Positions 34,207 through 45,690 of a DNA stretch of 64,000 nucleotides are shown one piece after another. Below the pieces are notes generated by a model. It was not told the DNA's origin. It saw only the letters and a program-made list of their open reading frames with translations, and ran no database searches. Origin of the DNA: Cryptomeria japonica (taxonomy: Eukaryota > Streptophyta > Pinopsida > Cupressales > Cupressaceae). Numbering within the stretch: position 1 is the first letter of the stretch; every line of letters starts with the position of its first letter. The stretch is from assembly GCF_030272615.1 (NCBI RefSeq), contig NC_081414.1, positions 334,227,427-334,291,426 of the forward strand, in the 5' to 3' direction. The position numbers were made by a program, and so were the translations under genes.

Positions 34207-37200
34207 TTATTTAAAGACATGATAGATTGAATGAGGTATTTGAATATGACATGCTAAATGCTCAACTATAAGTGAGATCAAAAACATGTATAAAATTGAA
34301 GAAGAAAAGTCACAAGAACTCTTAGAAGAGAGATAAGTGTAATTTATTAGAGCCTTATCCCTGGAGGAAAGGACTTTATGATGAATAGGAGATAAAGATT
34401 CATAAGTGGATTTAGAAATTTGAGGGGATTCATAAAGAGATTTGTTCATTGCCAAGATTTCCTTATGAGGGGAATGAGAGTTGATAGAAGTAGAAGATGA
34501 TTTAGCTGAAGTGAGATCATCATCACTACTAAATATAGCATTCACATTGAGAGATGGTCTTTTAGATGCTTTAGTGCGTTTGCAGGGATTATAGCCAAGT
34601 CCAAAGGCATAATTGTGAAAATTAGTCTCTAGAGGAACTTTTATCCCTTGTTCATGAGCGCCACAACCATTTCCATGATACCCATGCTTAGCAAAAATGC
34701 GAAAACCACGACCATAACGATCAGCCATTTCAGGAAGAGAAGGTGGTTTTTCATAAGACAAAGAATCAAACTCTTCATAATTAGAGGTGTGAGGAGAAGA
34801 AGTTTGAGAAGCGGCCACAAAATTATTGCTCATAGATTCAGGTAAGACTGATTGATCTCTAGTTTCTTCCTTCTTTTTACCTTTAAGATCTCTAGGAGGA
34901 ACCCTATATTCACCTACAAAGGTGGGATTAAAATCAAGAGATCCCCAATCGTCTTCCGCGAGAACCTTCTCAAGATCAAAAGCCTTTTCATGTGTAGACT
35001 CAAGTCCAGAAGGATCTTCTTCAGGAGCTTTAGGCTCATCCAAAGAATTTTGATTATTAGAGGGTGATGATTTATCCATAGGTATCTTGTTCAAAGAGTC
35101 ATCATTAGAAGAGGAAGATTTAGAAAAACTCCCTTTGGAAGTAGATGTTTGCAAACAAGCTTGAAGATTAGTATCACCTATCAAGGTATATGTCTTATTG
35201 TTATAAATAAATTTAACTTGTCTATGCAATGTAGAGGGGACAGCTTGCATACTGTGAATCCAGGGTCTCCCTAATAACAAGTTGTATGTTAGATTTCCAG
35301 ACATAACATGGATAGGAGTAGGCAAAGTAACAGGTCCCACTGTGACGGGTAAGGTGATAATACCTAATGAAGACTTAGCCACATTATCAAAGCCTCGAAT
35401 GGGACGAGAGTCAGGCTCAATAAGGGATGTATCCACATTCATCTTATGCAATAGATTAATGCTACACACATTAAGGCCAGAGCCATTATCTACCAGTGTT
35501 CGTCTTATAGCAGTGTCATTTATGATAACCACAATCATCAAGGGATCATATTGTTGTTGAATTTCACTAGTAGGCAACTCATCTTGGGTAAACACAATTT
35601 GAGCTTTAGGATTCATCACAGAGTTAACTAAAGATGCTATATTACTAGATGTATTCGGTGGAGGAACATTCAAATCTTTCAAGGCATCTTGTAACATTCC
35701 ATGATAAACAGAAGAAGTTTGTATCAAATCCCAAAGAGATATCTTTGCTGAAGTAGTTTTAAGTTGTTCTATGAGATCATAGTCCTTACTAAGCATTTGT
35801 GAAATACGAGGCGCTTGAGGAAGAATAGGTTGGGAAGGAGGAAGTGAAGTGGGGATAACTAGAGGAGGACTAGGTTGCCTATTGTTTCTTGTGTTATAGG
35901 TATGAGCAACCGCATGATAACTCTCTCTAGTCAGTTGCTTAGCATACTCATAAGGGATCTTAGAAGAATAACCTCCTTGCACAGTAATAATAGGTTTCTT
36001 AGGAGTGTAAAAAGAATCATTAGCATGACCACCTTGAACCACTAAGATAGGCTTATTTAATGGTTGAGAATTTTGAGAAGGACAAGCACCTTGGACAGTG
36101 AAGAGAGGTTTGTTAGGTGTCTCATTCACATGTATCAAATTGATTGAGGATGGTTTAGAGGAATGAACAAAAGTGTTGGAAGAATTATTGATAGTCTTCT
36201 CTTGCACTAAAATCTTATCACGGATTAAATCAATTTTAGGAGAGAGACAAGGGGTAAGCATTGATGTTCTAGTAGGAAGAGGAAAGGTCATATCATCCTC
36301 TATCATCAAAGGATCTACATGGGGAATAAACTCTCTAGGAGAAGGATCAACACTACTCTCTAAAGTCTCACTTTTGAGAGGGATATCTTTGAAAGAAATG
36401 TTAACCATCTTGCTTTGAACTAGGGTTTCCTTATGAGTAGAACCAAGTTGAGGAAAGGGAGAATAATTGAGATTCAAGGAAGGGGAGAAACTATCAAGGG
36501 AGTTTCCAATCTTGATTTCATCCCCTTTGGCTAGGGGTAGAGAATAATCTATACCTTCTTCTAATGGTTCATCCCAAATAGTGAGGTTGTTGAAAGGAAT
36601 GTTTAAAGTATTGTCAATTTCGGGAGAGGAGCTAACATTGTTTATTAATTCCTCATCCTTAGGAGGGAAAGCATCAATAAATGTGTTAAACTCATCCTCT
36701 TTCCTCAAAATATGTTCAATATGATCTTTAGGGGAGAGAGAATTAAGGAAATTGCTTATTATTTCATCTTCTTTCTCTAAGGGATGCTTATGGGTAAGAC
36801 AAACTTTAGGAGAAGGGTAAGCATTTATCATTAATTCATCATCTCTAGTGGGAATTTTGTTGAAAAAGGAAAGGCCATCACTAGGAAATGTAGGGATAAT
36901 GTCATCTTCTTGCACAAAAGGATCCTCATGAAAGGAGTGTTTTTTAAGAGCCACACAGTCATCAAGGTCATCATCCAATAATGCATGATCATATCTATTA
37001 AAAGGTTTATCTTTTGATTCAAAAGGAGATATTTCCTCATAGAGGGGATTATTGAACACAACCATGTTACTAGATTCAGTGGAAGAGTTGATAGGAATGT
37101 ACCCTTGAGAGGAACCATTTGACTTATCTTTCTCATCACATCTAAATGGCATAGTAACAAGGTTTATGAGTTTTTGGTAAAATGAAGGTTTGGTATATTT

Positions 37201-37281
37201 AGGTTTCAAAAATTCATCTAAAGCTTCATCTAACTCATAATCATCACAAATATGATCATCTTGCAAATAAAAATCTGACAT
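34207..37281 (-). CDS. 1024-aa Gag/protease/G-patch-like polyprotein
   Basis: Uninterrupted from ATG 37281 to 34207. Residues 1 to about 560 are low-complexity, rich in Ser, Pro, Asp and Lys, with acidic start DDHICDDYELDEALDEF; no zinc knuckle is seen. A retropepsin domain lies at about 570-700: the active-site block VDNGSGLNVCS (Asp near residue 598; D-N-G in place of D-T/S-G, as in Tat/Ogre-type gypsy proteases), then flap-like and LLGRPWIH motifs. A G-patch-like motif near residues 855-890 (GRGFRIFAKHGYHGNGCG) follows, then a Ser/Lys-rich tail. Encodes no polymerase, so it must borrow RT and integrase from a partner. Open status fits the young LTRs. Confidence 0.8.
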   Translation of the reverse strand: MSDFYLQDDHICDDYELDEALDEFLKPKYTKPSFYQKLINLVTMPFRCDEKDKSNGSSQGYIPINSSTESSNMVVFNNPLYEEISPFESKDKPFNRYDHALLDDDLDDCVALKKHSFHEDPFVQEDDIIPTFPSDGLSFFNKIPTRDDELMINAYPSPKVCLTHKHPLEKEDEIISNFLNSLSPKDHIEHILRKEDEFNTFIDAFPPKDEELINNVSSSPEIDNTLNIPFNNLTIWDEPLEEGIDYSLPLAKGDEIKIGNSLDSFSPSLNLNYSPFPQLGSTHKETLVQSKMVNISFKDIPLKSETLESSVDPSPREFIPHVDPLMIEDDMTFPLPTRTSMLTPCLSPKIDLIRDKILVQEKTINNSSNTFVHSSKPSSINLIHVNETPNKPLFTVQGACPSQNSQPLNKPILVVQGGHANDSFYTPKKPIITVQGGYSSKIPYEYAKQLTRESYHAVAHTYNTRNNRQPSPPLVIPTSLPPSQPILPQAPRISQMLSKDYDLIEQLKTTSAKISLWDLIQTSSVYHGMLQDALKDLNVPPPNTSSNIASLVNSVMNPKAQIVFTQDELPTSEIQQQYDPLMIVVIINDTAIRRTLVDNGSGLNVCSINLLHKMNVDTSLIEPDSRPIRGFDNVAKSSLGIITLPVTVGPVTLPTPIHVMSGNLTYNLLLGRPWIHSMQAVPSTLHRQVKFIYNNKTYTLIGDTNLQACLQTSTSKGSFSKSSSSNDDSLNKIPMDKSSPSNNQNSLDEPKAPEEDPSGLESTHEKAFDLEKVLAEDDWGSLDFNPTFVGEYRVPPRDLKGKKKEETRDQSVLPESMSNNFVAASQTSSPHTSNYEEFDSLSYEKPPSLPEMADRYGRGFRIFAKHGYHGNGCGAHEQGIKVPLETNFHNYAFGLGYNPCKRTKASKRPSLNVNAIFSSDDDLTSAKSSSTSINSHSPHKEILAMNKSLYESPQISKSTYESLSPIHHKVLSSRDKALINYTYLSSKSSCDFSSSILYMFLISLIVEHLACHIQIPHSIYHVFK

Positions 37282-37419
37282 TTTGAAATTGCATAAAATT
37301 TAAACACACAATGCAAAGAAACACACTTTTTTTTTTCTTTTTAATGAAAATGAAATGAAAACACACTAAATCTAGATCTAGATCTAACAAATGCAATGCA
37401 AGAGGAAGCAATGATAGAT

Positions 37420-37439
37420 TCACGTCGGGTTCACCAAAA
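37420..37439 (-). promoter_or_regulatory. Primer-binding site of the 7.6-kb element
   Basis: Minus-strand sequence just inside the 5' LTR reads TTTTGGTGAACCCGACGTG. This is not the initiator-Met type used by the copia elements here. I cannot name the tRNA with certainty. Confidence 0.6.
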
Positions 37440-39098
37440 TGTGTAGGGGAAAAAGTGAGACTAGGACAATGTACCCTAATCCTAACTTTTGACACACATT
37501 GCGGAATACGAAAGAGCCTAGAGATATTGCACGGTTGGCTACTTCTTTTGGTGAAAGAGAGAGCCACGGGATATCTATTAGGATTTCTATTCCCTTGTTG
37601 AAATTGAAAGCTAAAATGATACAAGTTCAAACCCTAACCTTGAAATGTAAGTATGAATTAGTAACAAGTTTGCAGAATTGAGATTAAACAATGAACAGCT
37701 GTAAATGTAAGGATAAAATAAGAATGCAGATATGTACCTGGAGTCGAAATCAGACTGAAAATGTTCGGGACGGGGGCGCGGGCGCCACTGTCCTGAAAAC
37801 TACACCGGAAACCACTGTTTTGCACCCTGAAACACTGTCTGGAAACTGTCGGAAAGCTGTCTGTCCGGAGGACCAGGGCGCCCAGCGCCTCTGTCCTAGG
37901 GACCAGGGCGCCCAACGCCCCTGTCCTGGCAGGACCAGGGTGCCTAGTGCCCCTGTCCCAGTCTTCTGAGCTGCAATTGCACACAGAGTTCTGTCTCAGT
38001 CTCCTCTTTCCGGATCTGTGTCCTGCGGCGTCGTCTGAATCTCGAAACCTGCAATAATATCTGAAAAGGGGGAAGGGTGGATATATAGGGTTTTGCCTTA
38101 GTCAAACCCCCACTTTGGTGATTTCCACCTCCACGAATAGCCAAGTTGTTTTGTAAAATGTATTGTGTGTGCAGACCTAGTGTGTGTGCAAGGTCCAAAA
38201 TGCAAGAAAGCAAACTAGAGCAACCTAGAAAGTAAACCCTAATTGCTTGTAAATGATAATGAAAATGCTCTAAATCAAGATGCAATGTGATCTAAAGCAT
38301 GAATAAATGATATATCAAAGCTTATGTAAGGACATGAAAACAATATAAAATCATACCCAACCCTCAAGGGAGGAGTACAAGCCAATCTTCAATCGGTAAT
38401 CTCCTATTGTTCTTCAATGTCTTCCAAGCCCTAATTGGATGAATGAATGAATTTGATAGATGCTTGATAGAATGATGTTGAGTGTTGTTGAAGTCTTCAA
38501 AGATCTTCTCTTTCGCTGCATATGAAGTTCCTGGAAACAAAAATCGGATCCCTTCAAATGAGGAAAGAGAGCTTTTATGTATGAAACCCTAGGTCGTAAA
38601 TTCGTATTTTGGCCGACCTAGAGATTGAATATCCCGCCAATTTCTTGGGGTTAAGCTTTATTTTATGATTGGATCATGCTCCCAAAATTTTGGGAAAAAT
38701 GTCCGGGACCATGTTGCATGGGCGCCATGGTCCCGACAACTTTTCACCAAATTTTCAGGGCCGTCGGATATGATGATTTTAGAGAGAATCCCGAAGTTAC
38801 AGGTGATTTCGAGATGTTTAGACCCCGAAACCAAGCCCCCAAGTTCGAAATAGGACTTAATTAGGGTTTTTGATTAAGTGATGTATTGGAGGAATAAAAT
38901 GCGAAGGGCACGCTTTAGTGAAAGGGCGCTACTTTATGATGTAGAGAATGATGAAATAAGACTTTAGACCTAATTAATTTGATTAATTAAGTGCTTAAGG
39001 AGAAATGCAATGCAGAATGCAAAATGCGCTAAGGCGGGTGCTAAACTAGGTGTGAAATTGTACCACCCTAGCGAGTGCGTACAATTTACGACGCTACA
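37440..39098 (-). repeat. 5' LTR of the 7.6-kb element
   Basis: 1659 bp, the same length as the 3' LTR. It carries the GC-rich triple repeat at about 37867-37965 in slightly different form (several CG to TG/CA changes). Confidence 0.92.
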
Positions 39099-39103
39099 AT
39101 ATC

Positions 39104-39936
39104 CCTCCCATTTTGGCCTCTACTTATCCCAAGACTTTATAGCCAAGATTGGTGATTACATGTCATTAAACTGGTCCCGTTTGATCCTCAAAACTAAATA
39201 TGGGTTAAAAATGAAGGTATTGTTAGATCCTCTACATAATGAGCACATAGAAGAAGATGTTGTGATGAACTTTGAGCCTAACCACACCTCTATCACAAAG
39301 GATGAAATGTATTGTGTTGAGTTTTTAGAAGAAGAAAAGGTTACTAGAGATAGAGACAAGAAGGAAGAAGACTTGGTAAATTAGTTGATTGATAGTGACC
39401 CTTTTGGAAATTATCATGCAACTGGTTTGGGAATGTATGTCATTTTTTATGAAGACCAGCCCATTCCTTAGATCACAAAAGAAAAAAAAGTAGTCTTCGA
39501 GAGTGAACAAGATTTTGAGCCAAAGCTATGAATCATGTACTTTTATGGTGCAAGGTGTAGATCCAGTTCAGGAGTGGGGGTGTGTATAATTTCTCCAAGT
39601 GGGGAACAAACCAAAAGGGCCTTCTTATTTCAGTTTCCCTGCACCAACAACGAGGCTAAATATGAAGGTTTGGTCAGAGGGATTTTCCTTGTTGAACTTA
39701 TGGGTATCAAATAGCTAAAAGCTTTTGGAGCTAGTGGTTCATGAATTAGGAAACACTTTTGTCGCAAAGAATATGTGGATGAGATCTTACCAATATCGTG
39801 TTTGGGATTTGATTGAAGGATTTGAAGCATTCAACATTTAGGTGGTGCCTCAGAGACAAAAAAATATAGAGGTCAACTGATTAGCATTAATTGGATCATA
39901 ATTTAGTCCTATGATAGATCTATTGACCAATGAAAG
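39104..39936 (+). pseudogene. Ty3/gypsy protease tail joined to RNase H (RT absent)
   Basis: Continues the protease on + with HFGLYLSQDFIAKIGDYMSL and ILKTKYGLKMKV, then passes within about 430 bp to IMYFYGARCRSSSGVGVCII, FQFPCTNNEAKYEGLVRGI and a late EYVDEI...QRQK-like region. That is an archaeal-type RNase H as in Tat-lineage gypsy elements. The expected reverse transcriptase and first RNase H (well over 1 kb) are missing between them, so this copy has a deletion or belongs to an RT-less subfamily. Multiple stops. It is cut at 39937 by the copia LTR. Confidence 0.6.
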
Positions 39937-40325
39937 TGTTAGGGTTTAGGCAGATCCGGAGAAAATACGAATTCAAAATTATATGCAGATAAAAACATAA
40001 AGGATGAATAAAAATACACAACACAAATAATATAGAGATTTAACGTGGTTCACCCAAGATGGGCTACATCCACAGAACATAGTCTTCCAATCTTTTCTTA
40101 TTATCCAGTAAATCAATACAACACCATTACAATGCCTTTTACATTCCAACTTCTTATAACATGCAATTTTAGGGAAACATACAAAGTTGGCCTTTTTAGT
40201 TGGGGTTTTTTCAATGTCATTTTTTTCTCAAAAAATGGCAAAAAATAAATTCTCGGGGGTTGTGCCCTTGAACCACGACAATGATACATTATGAGTGTAT
40301 TGTACTTGTATGATCAGTCGCCACA
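39937..40325 (-). repeat. 3' LTR of the old copia element
   Basis: TGTTAGGGTTTAGGC at 39937 to ...CAGTCGCCACA at 40325, 389 bp. Followed by ATAATCTCCCACTTGG, the complement of a polypurine tract, at about 40331-40346. It lacks the G-run motif seen in the other copia LTRs of this window. Confidence 0.72.
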
Positions 40326-40710
40326 TATTAATAATCTCCCACTTGGAGATTGATTAGGCCCCACACCAAAAAATCTCCCACTTGGAGACTGGTCTTGGAT
40401 GGCACCGCTACACTTGCAACTCCCATTGGATAAAACACCTGAACCTAGTTGTTCCTTAATTTCATGATTTTCAGTCAAGAAGGCCAATAGAAATTGATGA
40501 GGAAATTAGCTTCTCCCATGTGACTACCTTCGTGAACATATCTGAAGGATTATCACTTGTGTGAATCTTCTCAAGTTGTAACTGGCCATCCTCCAAAACA
40601 GACTGTATAAAGCGGTACTTGAGCTAAATGTGTTTTGTCTTCGAATGAAGAGTAGAATTCTTTGCAAGATGAATGACACTCTTTCTATCAGTATACAACC
40701 GATTATCCTC

Positions 40711-41250
40711 CTACATCTGGCCCAATTTCTCTAGAAAACATTTTAACCAAATCATCTCCTTGGTAGCTTTAGTAGCAGCCGCATACTTAGCTTCAATGGT
40801 TGAAAGTGCAACAACCTTTTGCAGTCTAGAAATCCAACTAATTGTAGTTCCCCCTTCAGTAAAGGCATACCTTGTAGTACTCCTCCTTGTATCAATATCA
40901 CTTGCTAGATCAAAGTCAACATATCCTCGAAGAGCAAAGTTTGATCCTCTCAAACATAATGCCTTTGTAGTAGTACCTCTCAAATACCTGAGAATCCATT
41001 TGACAACATTCCAATGTTCCATTCTCAGATTGCTCATAGATCTGCTCACAACTCCCACTGCATGTGAAATATCTAGTCGTGTGCATACCATCACATATAT
41101 CAAACTGCCAACAACTGATGAATACAGAATGTTAGACATTTTGTTTACCTCTTCATATGTCTTTGGACACATCTCCTTAGTCAATTTGAAATGACTAGCC
41201 AAAGGTGTACTAACTGCTTTTGCATTATGCATGTTAAATATTTTCAACAC
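40711..41250 (-). pseudogene. Copia RNase H domain of the old element
   Basis: Minus frame of 179 codons (41250-40711): MLKIFNMHNAKAVSTPLASH, YSSVVGSLIYVMVCTRLDIS, HWNVVKWILRYLRGTTTKAL, then YVDFDLASDIDTRRSTTRYAF and VALSTIEAKYAAATKATKEMIWL. This is the canonical copia RT connection and RNase H. The normally invariant ADWAGD-type segment reads VDFDLASD, and EAKY is present. It degrades the RNA strand of the cDNA hybrid. The frame is open here, but the element is broken elsewhere. It continues upstream into 41445-41254 (MQHINELKQKLALSFFMKDL). Confidence 0.85.
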
Positions 41251-41253
41251 CTT

Positions 41254-42766
41254 CTATATATACTCACTTTGGGAGAAAGTTAATGTTCCATTTTTCATGT
41301 CCCGTGAAATCCTCATACCAAGTATTTGCTTAGCTGAACCCAAATCCTTCATAAAAAATGACAATGCTAATTTTTGTTTAAGTTCATTTATATGTTGCAT
41401 ATTAGACCCAACAACCAACATGTCATAAACATTAAGTTTCCACAATCCATGAGATATGCTCAGTTATTTCCCAAATCAATTGTGTAAAAAAAAATTGCAT
41501 CAACGTTTCGGATCACACTCTATATTCCATCATTAGGATGAAACAAGTTAGAGAGAATGAAGAAGTGAAAGATGTCCAAGGAGCAGACCATGGATGCTAA
41601 AAAGAGGGAGGGAAAAGGCACAAGGATCAAGGGAGGAGACAAGACAATAAATAAAAATTTATAAAATTTATATAAAAAAAGAGAGAAGTTAAAAACAAGA
41701 AAAAAGAAGAGGAAGGGACAAATGACCAAAAACAATAAAAGACAAAAAATATTAACAACAATATATATATATATATATAAAGCATGTCATCAACATAAAG
41801 TAACAGGATAATATAACTACTATTATCCAATCTCTTAAAATAAATACAATAATCAAAATGACATCTGTGGTAACCTTGTTCGGCCATGAAACTATCAAAT
41901 TTCAAATACCATTGTCGGGGTGGTTGCTTTAAGCCATACAAACTCTTCTTCAACCTACACACTAACTCCTCCTTTCCTTTGACCTCATATCCCTATGGTT
42001 GTTGCATGTAGATTTCCTCCTCCAAATCCCCATGGAGAAAAGTTGTTTTAATATCTAGTTGTTCAAGATGCAAGTCTTTTGCAGTCACAAGACTTAGAAC
42101 AGTTCTAATTGAAGTCATTTTTACAAATGGAGAAAATATTTCATCAAAATATATACCCTTATATGAAAAACCTTTTACCACGAGTCTAGCCATATATATT
42201 TTACATCCTTCATCCTCCTCCTTCAGCCTATAAGCCCATTTATTTGGCAAGGCTCTTTTTCCTACAGGTAATGGGACTAATTCCCAAGACTAATTTTGCA
42301 TCAAGGAATCCATTTCCTCTTTCATTCCTAGCTCCCACTAATGTTTGGCATCCACTTGCATTGCTTCTTTATATCCTTTTGGTTCACCAAAATCAGTTAA
42401 TAAAATAGAATACAAAGAAGGAGAAAATTTCTCAGGAGGTTTTCTTAACCTTGTAGAACGTCCAACACTTGTAGGAGTTTGTGTGATATTTTGTTGTTGT
42501 TGAGCATCAATTACCAATGGTATTTTATTTTCAAAAATCTCATCTAGCACCACATATTTCTTTTTGACTTTGTTGAGCATCAATTACCAATGGCATTATT
42601 TTTTGATTTTCAAAATCCCATAACCGATAACCAAAATCATCCATTCCATATCTAATGAAGGTATATTTTTGAGATTTAGCATCAATCTTGGTTTTGTTTT
42701 GTTTATCAACATGGACAAAAGCTTCACAACCAAATGTTTTCATAAAAGAATAATTTACCTTTTTAC
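41254..42766 (-). pseudogene. Copia RT and integrase C-terminal region of the old element
   Basis: From 42766 down: VNYSFMKTFGCEAFVHVDKQNKT fragments (integrase end), a linker, then MPNKWAYRLKEEDEGCKIYMARLVVKGF-type RT, MTSIRTVLSLVTAKDLHLEQLDIKTTFLHG, QQP, then CRLKKSLYGLKQPPRQWYLKF and LLYVDDML. There the catalytic YVDD motif is followed by a 346-bp insertion, and the RT continues on the far side with VYDMLVVGSNMQHINELKQKLA and GMRISRDMKN. Stops at several points (for example before 41993 and 42338). Inactive. Confidence 0.78.
41437..41782. mobile_element. 346-bp retroposon inserted at the RT YVDD motif
   Basis: Flanked by an 18-bp imperfect direct repeat: CATGTCATAAACATTAAG (41419-41436) and CATGTCATCAACATAAAG (41783-41800), 16 of 18 identical, which encodes YVDDM on the minus strand. 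The body has GCATCAACGTTTCGGATCAC near 41499-41518, a purine-rich middle and an (AT)n AA tail just before the right copy. No pol III boxes are obvious. The long duplication argues for target-primed insertion (SINE-like or other retroposon). Confidence 0.72.
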
Positions 42767-44309
42767 TGTTGGCAATATTGCATTTTAACAGACAATGAAA
42801 GATTGTTGGCATTTCATAAGGATATTGAGAAGGTTGTTGATGATTATGGATATAACTGATTAAAGATGTTTACTATCTTGATATTATTATTTTGTCATTG
42901 ATGTCAAGAAATTGATTTTCTAATTCAGTATGATGTTGCCATATCTTGAGAAGTATGATTTAAAAGAGTATAAAGATGTACGTAAAAGACACAGGAAAGA
43001 TTATGATGAATAAGGGGATGAATAAGGTATTTAATGGGCAACTATTACCGAGTCAAACAATGATGAGATCATGATGTTTAGATTGTTTTAACATCATACA
43101 TATGTTGTAAATTGTAAAGGTTAATACTATACTATGTTACCAAGAAAAGAACCTAGTCGATAAACCCTAAGGAACCTAGTTGGCAAACCCTAAGGTTATC
43201 AATATCGGTTAATGAAGGTGGAATGTCTACCGAGTGAAGTTTAGTATTCACCGAGTTGTAACCGAGAAATAACAGAATGCATTAAATATTTACATGCGTT
43301 ATTTAATGAAGGAAGCTAATGAGCTGGAACTGATTAAATGATTGGTGAGCCATGCATGAAGTTTGTTAATGAATCTAAGGCAATGGAAAGTCAGCCTAAA
43401 GATCTACAACGCAGATTGAACCGCAATACCCTGGCACAATTTCCAAGAAATGTATGCAAGTTCCAAGGCAAGGTAAAATGTTTTTAGATTGAAAGATGCA
43501 TTGAACCTGGACAAGATTGAAGATCTGATGGCTATGATTGATCATGGGAAATGTGATCAAGGAGATTAAGCGGTTACCTAATTGTTTATAAATAGGAAAC
43601 TGTTGATAAACAATGTATGCGGGCAAGTGTATGCACAGGGATGCTACATAGTGATTACCGAGCACAGAAGCTTGAAGACCTGTTTGAATAACAGAGTATA
43701 GAAGCCCAACAGATAGACAAGATTAGTTCTATGTCTAGATTGTATTAAACAAATAGGAATCTACTTTAACATTTTAGATGTGAAGTTGCAGATAGATTTT
43801 TATTACTGTTATTTTGTGAAAGTGACAGAAAATCTCTTAACCGAGTGGACTTAATAGTCTTATTTGTAAAAACCTCTAGCAAGGTGACATTCTGATTGAG
43901 TGTTTGAAATCCTTTAACAAGGTCACTTCTAACAAGGTGAAGATCCTAACAGATCTGAGGGAAATCCCTTAACCGGGTCACATCTAGCAATGTGTTTGTA
44001 ATCTTTAACAGGATTTGCTTTTAACCGAGCATACTCTAGAAGAGTATATTTCTTAGTGGGTCTGAAATCCCACAGTGGTTTTTCCCTATTTGGGTTTCCA
44101 CGTTAAATCTGGTGTTATGAGGTTTATGATGTTTATATGCTTTTGAGTTTGCATGTTTAACAATTTTGGTTATATTACTGATATATATGTTACCGAGGTT
44201 GAATCTGATGTTTTAATGGAAGATTAAGTTTGTATGATTCACCCCCCCCCCCCCCCCTTCATCTTGTTGGCTATTGGATCTATACTTATATTAAGTATCA
44301 GAACTATCA
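42767..44309 (+). repeat. 5' LTR of the deleted copia element
   Basis: TGTTGGCAATATTGC at 42767 to AGAACTATCA at 44309. TATAAATA box at 43587-43594. A 16-18 base C run (44242-44258) sits in the conserved GATTCACCCC motif near the 3' end. It aligns with 47420-48737 from 42996 onward with few differences. Confidence 0.9.
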
Positions 44310-44311
44310 AT

Positions 44312-44323
44312 CGGTATCAGAGC
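44312..44323 (+). promoter_or_regulatory. Primer-binding site (initiator tRNA-Met)
   Basis: CGGTATCAGAGC, three bases after the LTR end; one mismatch to TGGTATCAGAGC, the standard copia site. Confidence 0.85.
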
Positions 44324-44373
44324 TTTGGACTCTAGAAGAAAAGTTTAAAGGCACTTGAGTTAAAGATCCAAAG

Positions 44374-45690
44374 ATGTATAAGAGGGATGCACCGAAGCTA
44401 AACAAGTCAAGTTTCTCTACATGGCAGAAAAGGATGAAGTTGCATCTATCAGGAGTTGGAGAATATGTTGTATACTATTTGGAGAATGATTTTGTAACAC
44501 CAAGCACCTATCCATTGACTATGGAAGAGATAAAGGCAAAGCAAGAACATATTCAAGAAATGATTGAAATAACATCTACATTGACCGACTCAGAGTTTAA
44601 TGATCTAGAAGGTTGTAATGATGCAAAGGCAATGTGGGATAAGCTTATATCAGCATATGGAGGAGATGAACATGTTCAAAGAGCAAAAGTAGATAGTCTA
44701 AGAGGACAACTTGAATCTATGAGGATGAATGAAGGTGAGAACATAACTCAATACAGTACAAGACTAAAGGAGATTGTTAATCAAATCAAAGGAGCAAGTG
44801 GAACTATTGAACAAAAGGATATAACAAGTAAGTTGTTGAGAACCCTTCTACCGGCTTATGCAATCAATGAATTGAGGTTTGTGCCTAATATGCCAATTTC
44901 TTTAGATGCTACTATTGGTAAGCTACATGCATTTGAGTTAAGTAATTTTGATAACAGTGGTTCTTCGGTAAATAAAGTTGAATCTGCATTTAGTTCTTTT
45001 CATCTTGATGAATCTAATGATTTCAATGAAAGAAAGCATAAGTACTCTGAAGGAGATCACAATGGAGCAAGTGAAAGATTTCGTAAGAACATGGAAGAAG
45101 TACACAAACTGTATGAGGAAATCAGAAAGCAAGAAGAGTTTGAAGCACTACTAGCCAAAAGGTTACCGAGAGGCAAAGGTAAGTATAAAGGAAAACTACC
45201 TTTGAAATGTTTCAATTGTGATAAAATAAGACATATGGCTTCTAACTGTCTTGACAAAGATTTTATTGAAAAGAGAGATTACCGAGATGACAGACAGAAA
45301 GATAATCATTACAGAGGACACCGAGACTTCAGAAGAAGAGATAGAAAGACATGCTTAATAGCTGATGAGGAATCCAATGATGATAAATCAGATGATACAG
45401 ATACAAAGGAAGTAGTTTATGTGGCTATCAAAGTTGGATCAGATGAAGAAAGGTATGAAGAAAAAGCCTTAATATCTCACATAAACACTAATGATTCTTG
45501 GATCATAGATAGTGGATGCTCACATCATATGACAGGAGATAAACACAAGTTTGTTATATTAGAAGATTATGATGGAGTCTATGTTAGATTTGGTAATGAT
45601 GCACCATGTTCGGTGAAAGGTAAAGGATCTATAACACTTCTTGACAATGCAAGCTACAATGATGTTTATTGGGTTGAAGGTTTGAAATAA
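44374..45690 (+). pseudogene. Copia Gag and protease
   Basis: Open from ATG 44374 for 438 codons. Gag N-terminus MYKRDAPKLNKSSFSTWQKR, UBN2-type core (AMWDKLISAYGGDEHVQRAK, LRGQLESMRMNEGENITQYS), then a zinc knuckle CFNCDKIRHMASNC (C-x2-C-x4-H-x4-C, intact) near residue 282. Protease WIIDSGCSHHMTGDKHKF near residue 386 keeps the catalytic DSG. The frame stops at TAA 45688-45690 in the conserved VEGLK-x-NLLSV segment, where the homologous element at 49476-56922 has His. Gag forms the particle; the protease cleaves the polyprotein. Confidence 0.87.

Larger units (their letters stand above)
31474..39098 (-). mobile_element. Young 7.6-kb non-autonomous LTR retrotransposon (protease + G-patch, no RT)
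   Basis: Two LTRs of exactly 1659 bp (31474-33132 and 37440-39098), each TGTGTAGGGG...CGCTACA, flanked by the 5-bp duplication ATATC at 31469-31473 and 39099-39103. It sits inside the gypsy protease, which continues on both sides. On the minus strand: primer-binding site, one 1024-codon ORF (37281-34207), about 1.07 kb of non-coding DNA, polypurine tract AAAGTGGGGGCTAAA (near 33133-33147). No RT, RNase H or integrase. By eye the LTRs differ at roughly 35-40 sites, mostly transitions, with no indels, about 2%. Confidence 0.92.
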
